A stretch of 64,000 nucleotides of DNA, taken from Colletes latitarsis (taxonomy: Eukaryota; Arthropoda; Insecta; Hymenoptera; Colletidae). The position numbers and the translations under genes are program-made. Positions within the stretch are counted from its first letter, which is position 1; the number at the start of each line of letters is the position of its first letter. Location: positions 27,122,479-27,186,478 of the forward strand of contig NC_135147.1 of the NCBI RefSeq assembly GCF_051014445.1, written 5' to 3'. Positions 59,256 through 64,000 of the stretch are shown here, in pieces. Under the pieces are notes generated by a model. The model searched no databases and was not told the origin of the DNA. It saw nothing but the letters and a program-made list of their open reading frames with translations.

Positions 59256-60532
59256 AAAGCGCTTGGGTACATAGATGAGGAGAGGAGCCCCGTTTCAGGA
59301 CTAAATTCATCGATTTCTTCGCGACTGCCCGTACACACGTTTTGACGATGTTTATCACCGTCCATCCCTTCACTGGGTATCGAGTGTCGAAGATACCACC
59401 GCCACGCTCTTCAGGGAAAGGCTGTAACCCGAGTTTACCCCAGGCCTGGGCGGCTGCGTCTAAGCGTCGCGTCGAAAATCCGCCGTTTAATTTCCAACGT
59501 TCTCCGTTGTCGCGGAATCGCGTCCGCTCTTTATGCGGCTTTTGTTAACCGGCCCCAGCCCCCCGAAGTGGGGGGTAGTCGGCGGAGGGAACAAGGGGAT
59601 AGGTGGTTAAACGACTACCCGTAATGCGGCCTTTTACACGCGGCCGCGTATGCAAAGCGGCGCATTAAACTTTTACGATACTCCGAACGTACGAGCCGGC
59701 CGAAATCATTATTATCCCGCGCGGCTTTCGACCTTAAATTCGCCCCGACCGTCGCCGGCGCGCTTTTTCCGCGTTGGCGCTCGCGCGCTCGCCGCTCGGC
59801 GAGAATCGAAGCGTGTTTTTTCTGCGCTACGTGACCGCCTTCCCTTCCTCGAAGGGGCACGAGGGGCCCCCCTCTGCTCTCCTCTCCACCTCTCGTCCCT
59901 CGTTTCCGTCTGTCTCCCTTCCATCGTCCCGGCGTCCCCTCGCGTCGTCGTCTTGGAACGAAAATACCTCGCGGCTGCCGCGAAACGACCCTTCGTCCTC
60001 GGATTCCGCTCTTCCAGGACACGAAGGACGCGGAGAGAGGAGAGCTCACCCTCGAGCGGACGCGACCCGACGCGACGTGCACGGTAATTTTCGGATTACT
60101 TAGGGTTATTACTTTGAGGTTGTTGTCGCGACGGTGGCCCTTTTTTCGGCGACGCGCTCGCGTGTTTGTCGTTCGAAGGAGCATTGTGGGAAAGTTCGGT
60201 CTCGAATGGCGACGCCAGGCCATGGGATTCACGTGAACGCATCGAGGGTCGAAACGACCGGATGACCATCGACAGAGGGATGCGTCCGCCTCGACCGGCG
60301 TAACCCTTTCTTCGACAGGAACGCTCGATTTCGTTGTTTGTTCGATTTCGGCCGCGGCTCGGGGCCTTGATAGATCGCCTAAGGAGGTTAACCATTAAGA
60401 TCGCATCCCATTTTCACCGCGAGGAAAGTAATTTCGCAGGTAGCTGACCCAACCAACGTTTGTACAGGTGTCCCCGATGGTTCTTTCGCGTTTCATTCGT
60501 ATACCTGGTTAGATTGAGAAAGAAATGTTCAA
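59256..60532. other. GC-rich stretch, no confirmed gene
   Basis: 59.7-60.3 kb is GC-rich with long frames on both strands (for example 59615-60232 minus, 59650-60087 plus) that overlap and lack recognisable motifs. CCCCCCGAAGTGGGGGG at 59557-59573 is a small hairpin. No splice pair is convincing. Confidence 0.4.
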
Positions 60533-60896
60533 TAGGTCGTTCAATAAGTCCTTAGAAAATTCAAGACCTGGTGCTCGTTGCATCGAAAATGGTTTGTTTC
60601 TAGACAGCTGTGAAAGTCTCAATTAGAAGCAAGAAACTTCCTCTTGCGACGAGACAATGCACGGGTGCACAAGTTTCGATGGCCAGAATCATGGAATTGA
60701 AGGTCGAATTATTACAACATCCACCGTATTTGGCCCCCTAGTGACATTTTTACTTCCAAACTTGAACAAAAATCGAATCGAACGAGGAGGTCACCGCCTA
60801 AACAGATAATTTCGAGGACCTTCCAAAATCTTACTGTTTAGAGCTAAAATAATTTGTTTCTCTACCTTTTTCTAAGGACATATCGAACGATCCTCG
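60533..60896 (+). mobile_element. Mariner derivative M4, without the satellite insertion
   Basis: Left end GGTCGTTCAATAAGTCC and right end GGACATATCGAACGATCCTCG. Internally deleted to about 364 bases. It keeps a degenerate transposase stretch (60653-60738; HPPY present, the following SPD lost, then a stop). At the E13 insertion point it reads GTGACATTTTTACTTCC without interruption. Confidence 0.75.
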
Positions 60897-60898
60897 TA

Positions 60899-61342
60899 TC
60901 TATGAATCGTGTAACTAGATCTTCGAGGCTCGAGAATCTTAAGGGTTCGAAGCGTCGAATCTTCTTCGTTAGACGAACTTCTAGCGGCTGGAATCGCCCG
61001 GAATCTCGTGTAATTCTTTCCGGGGAAAATAACAGAGAAAAAAACGTGTTTCTGCTTCAATTTCGGTTAAGCCTGGCCCTCCGGAGGCCCGCGGCAGCAC
61101 GAAAACCCCTAAGGACGACCGAATCTACGCCCCCACATTTTCTGGCTTCCTTCCTCGCCCTCTTCCCGCGACCACCCCCCTCGCCAGCCCCTACAGTCCC
61201 TTCTCCCCCGTTGTTTCTACGTCGTCATTCCCCGGCGAGAGTCGAGAGGTTCCTTCCGAGAATCGGTCGCGCGTTTTTCGCTCGCCCACGGCGTTGCGGA
61301 TAAGCGGGCCGGCTGGGGAACAATTAAACGCGACGGAAATTA
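60899..61342. other. Gene-free stretch
   Basis: GC-rich; the plus-strand frame 60854-61303 starts inside mariner M4 and has no recognisable domain. Confidence 0.45.
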
Positions 61343-61710
61343 TACCGGGTGTCCTATTTCGAGCCACGTCCTCTCTAATAAGGGATGAAATTTACAAATT
61401 TCAACGTTTGCGCAAAGAATCTGTCAGACTGTCCGAAACAATGGTAATTCTCTGTCTTATATTCTAGTTAGGAACAATTAGGTTCACCCTGCAATCGACG
61501 CTTCTCATCGTATCCACGTTATTATATAATTGGTCAAGTTTATGTTCGTAAATACGAGTCTTGTACCTACCCTCGTCGTTCTGAAGCTCGACCCTGAAAC
61601 GTCCTCTTCTTGAAATATCCGGGTACTCGCAGTAACCGCAACGAACGAACTTGAAAATCGCGACGTCGCCGCCGCGAGCACGGTCGCGACCGAAAATGGG
61701 ACACCCTGTA
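61343..61710. mobile_element. TIR MITE with ends resembling the satellite element
   Basis: The left end TACCGGGTGTCCTATTTCG and the right end (reverse complement) TACAGGGTGTCCCATTTTCG form an inverted pair, with TA-containing flanks. The interior is unrelated to the 144-base units and has no coding sequence of its own; a 147-codon minus-strand frame (61505-61948) runs across its right end and is probably chance. The first ten terminal bases (TACAGGGTGT) match those of the satellite element. Confidence 0.6.
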
Positions 61711-64000
61711 CAGCGTATAGCGGATCGATTGCCTCACCTTTCATCAATACCTCCGGTGCTCTCGCGGCGTTAGAAGCCAACGGGTTACACGAAACGCGGG
61801 GAAAAACTCCGCCGAAAATCAGTGCCGCGACTTGAAAACGCGCACTCGCCCCTGTGGAATAGCCGTCCATCTTTAATTTTTTCGCGCGATCTGCGCCGTA
61901 CCCAACAGCACCGAAATATAAACTTAATGTAAACTTTTGAAAATCCAAAATAGTCGGACGACTCGACAGTTCGAGGTGTTCTTAACTCGTTGGAAATGTT
62001 TTCTAGGGGAACGATGGAGAGTCTTTGGCGGACTCTGGCCTCCGTCCGCTCGCCGGGGGGGAGGTTAAGCGTCGCGACGCGTCCGCAAGTCGCGAGCGTC
62101 GTTTCCTCGACGCACCGGAGGCCCTGAAATTCGGTTTCCATTGTTTCCGCGGACCGGGACGTTCATTGATTTTCGCCGGCGGAGCGTGATGAACGCGGCG
62201 TTTATTGTAATCGTCGAACGAACGAACGAACGAACGAATGGACCCCGGGTTGTCCCCCCCTCTTCGTTCTGGCCTGCCTCACCGCCCCTACGTTCCATCC
62301 AAGAAATTCCTCCCGTCGTGGCACTCGCTGGCCGAAATTCGATTTTCGTCCGAAGCCCCGAGACCTCGACGACCAACGTCCGCCGTTTCTAGTCACGAAA
62401 CGTTCATTATCCGCGATCCCGTATCGTACCTAATCATTTGTTATCGCTACGGTGCTATATCTCCAAACCCTAACCCCTACACCTCCCCCTCCCCCTCTTC
62501 CGTACGGAATCTAATCGCCATCTCGCTGTTACGCCCGGTGTTACGCTAATTCTTGGCTAGGGAATAGGATCGAATAGTTGCAGGAAAACGGGGACTGAAA
62601 ATTCCTGCGAGTAACGAGATTCGTGCAATTATCGAGGCTACCGATCCAATAAGAGGTAGCCTCGCGCAATGTAGCCCCCTGGTATCCTCGATCTCTTGCG
62701 TGGCTTCTCTTATCGACGATCTGCTCTTGTCTCCGACGGAAGATCACTTCTAATTTCACTTGTCGTTAAGCGACCATCCTTGTCTGCCTGTAGACGCGTC
62801 TAACTCTTTGCAACACGCTGGACTATCTAGGCTGACCATCGAGACTACGTCCGCCGTCTTTCCAGAGTATCAGACTTTGTTTAAGAGATCCACCATGTCC
62901 TCGAGCCTGAGAAGCAAACGTTAACGATTACGGCGTTTGGATACATCTCGATAGAAGTGTTTTGCTGATAGAGAAAGGCTAGGAAGGGATGAAGAGGGAT
63001 GTTGGTCGACCGCTAGCGAAAGAGACAATAGCGTAGCCCTCTGTTGGCGAACACGGGAGGTGACGTATCTGGCGATACTTATTCTTGCAGAGCAACGATG
63101 CCAGGTTGCAGCGATTGGCCCTGGGCCTTTAGATTAAACTCCGCGACGAGAAAGATCCGCCATTCAGTAGCTAAATTGCTACTAAAGGTTTGAACAGTCC
63201 CCATGGTTCGAGGAATTTAGTTCAGGCCGCGGCGAACGCGATGCTATTGGAATTTTAGAAAGAAGTAACTGTAAACTTGCTCGATCGGACAAAAGTTAAT
63301 TTACCTCGATATTTCGGATCCTATCGGAAGGCGTCAAGTTTGCATTACTGCCTTCCTACAAATTAAGTTACATCGTGCGTACGACAGAGCATAATCGCGA
63401 TCTTACCCCTGCCAGAGTCGATACGCAAACACTGCAACCTCCCAGGAAGCCATCCTGGTAATAAAACTTAACGCCTGCTAAACTGCCTCGTTCGGCATTA
63501 AATATTTTAAGACCAATCTTTGCAACACCGATCCCATTACCATTTTGCATTTTGGCAATGGAGTACAGTAGAATTCCATTTATCAAACAGTTCGTACGAT
63601 AGGTCGCTAATTCCACCCACTGCCTATCGATTTCTCGCTCGTTCGATTCGCGTTTCGGATAAGTGGATTCGATCGTACGTTTTTTCGGCAGTTCAGGTAA
63701 TTAGGCACCGAGTTAACTTTCTAAATAGGTGTACGATGTTATAAAAATCGATGAAATATTCCCGTTTATTCGACCAAGTGCCATAAAAAACTCATCCTGT
63801 TCGTATTGTACGACAGTTCTCTTTAACGAACGGTTGTCTGATGGATAGTACGAATTCATGCAATGGACTGGGTCGCGTGCAAGTATCGGGGTCGCGACTA
63901 TCGAGGCTCTTCGAGGATCGCGACCTTCGGGGATCGAGAAAAGAACCGAGAACCTGAAACGGTCGAGGCTCTGGTTCGACAAATCGTGGAACGGCGGCTC
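61711..64000. other. Gene-free stretch to the window edge
   Basis: Contains a (CGAA)n microsatellite at 62214-62238. A minus-strand GAAAG followed by GTGAGGC at about 61731-61741 could be a 5' splice site but has no supporting exon. Frames elsewhere are short and unrecognised. Confidence 0.4.

Noticed and set aside
61505..61948. 147-codon minus-strand frame
   Set aside because: It runs across the right terminus of the MITE at 61343-61710 and has no recognisable domain.

Overview
This is nuclear DNA of an animal, most likely an insect and perhaps a bee, wasp or ant. The pointers are a 92-base GT-AG intron, mariner relics, many TTAA-flanked miniature elements, abundant microsatellites and no general loss of CpG. 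The order is my inference; nothing in the window fixes a species. No bacterial-type gene organisation, rRNA or tRNA gene is visible.

Protein coding is sparse. The best gene signal is the 5' end of a minus-strand gene near 49.7-49.9 kb: a non-coding first exon with an upstream ORF, a short intron, and a 63-base second exon holding the probable start codon and a canonical 5' splice site. The rest of that gene lies in introns or outside the window. A lone ORF at 46.3 kb and single splice-like signals at 3.0, 9.8, 17.3, 22.7 and 53.3 kb are much weaker. Most other long open frames lie in GC-rich low-complexity DNA, are open on both strands, and look like chance.

The main content is repeats. One family dominates. 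It has inverted termini of about 110-118 bases (TACAGGGTGTTCGGCC... at the outer end, GTTATTAAC at the inner end) around one to ten copies of a 144-base tandem unit. I count 14 copies with some array plus one lone terminus, about 11.4 kb or 18% of the window: 6.96-8.52, 10.85-12.23, 14.34-15.36, 18.18-18.99, 20.16 (terminus only), 29.29-29.75, 31.82-32.18, 41.24-41.39, 42.74-43.24, 43.85-44.66, 46.89-48.28, 49.05-49.64, 52.36-52.74, 54.73-55.99 and 57.79-58.79 kb. Two host repeats have empty copies in the same window, an LTR-like repeat (58.97-59.26 kb) and a mariner derivative (60.53-60.90 kb). The first shows that the element sits at a TA dinucleotide, and the second agrees.

Other mobile DNA includes a 275-base solo LTR with a 4-base target duplication nested inside the satellite element; several TTAA-flanked MITEs, one nested in another with its empty site preserved; a 950-base element with inverted ends at 37 kb carrying a broken transposon-type ORF; a second TIR MITE at 61.3-61.7 kb whose ends resemble those of the satellite element; and four mariner pieces. 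GC-rich islands at 2.7-3.6, 16.1-17.2, 20.8-23.2, 32.5-34.6 and 59.7-60.3 kb are possible promoters or first exons, which sequence alone cannot confirm.
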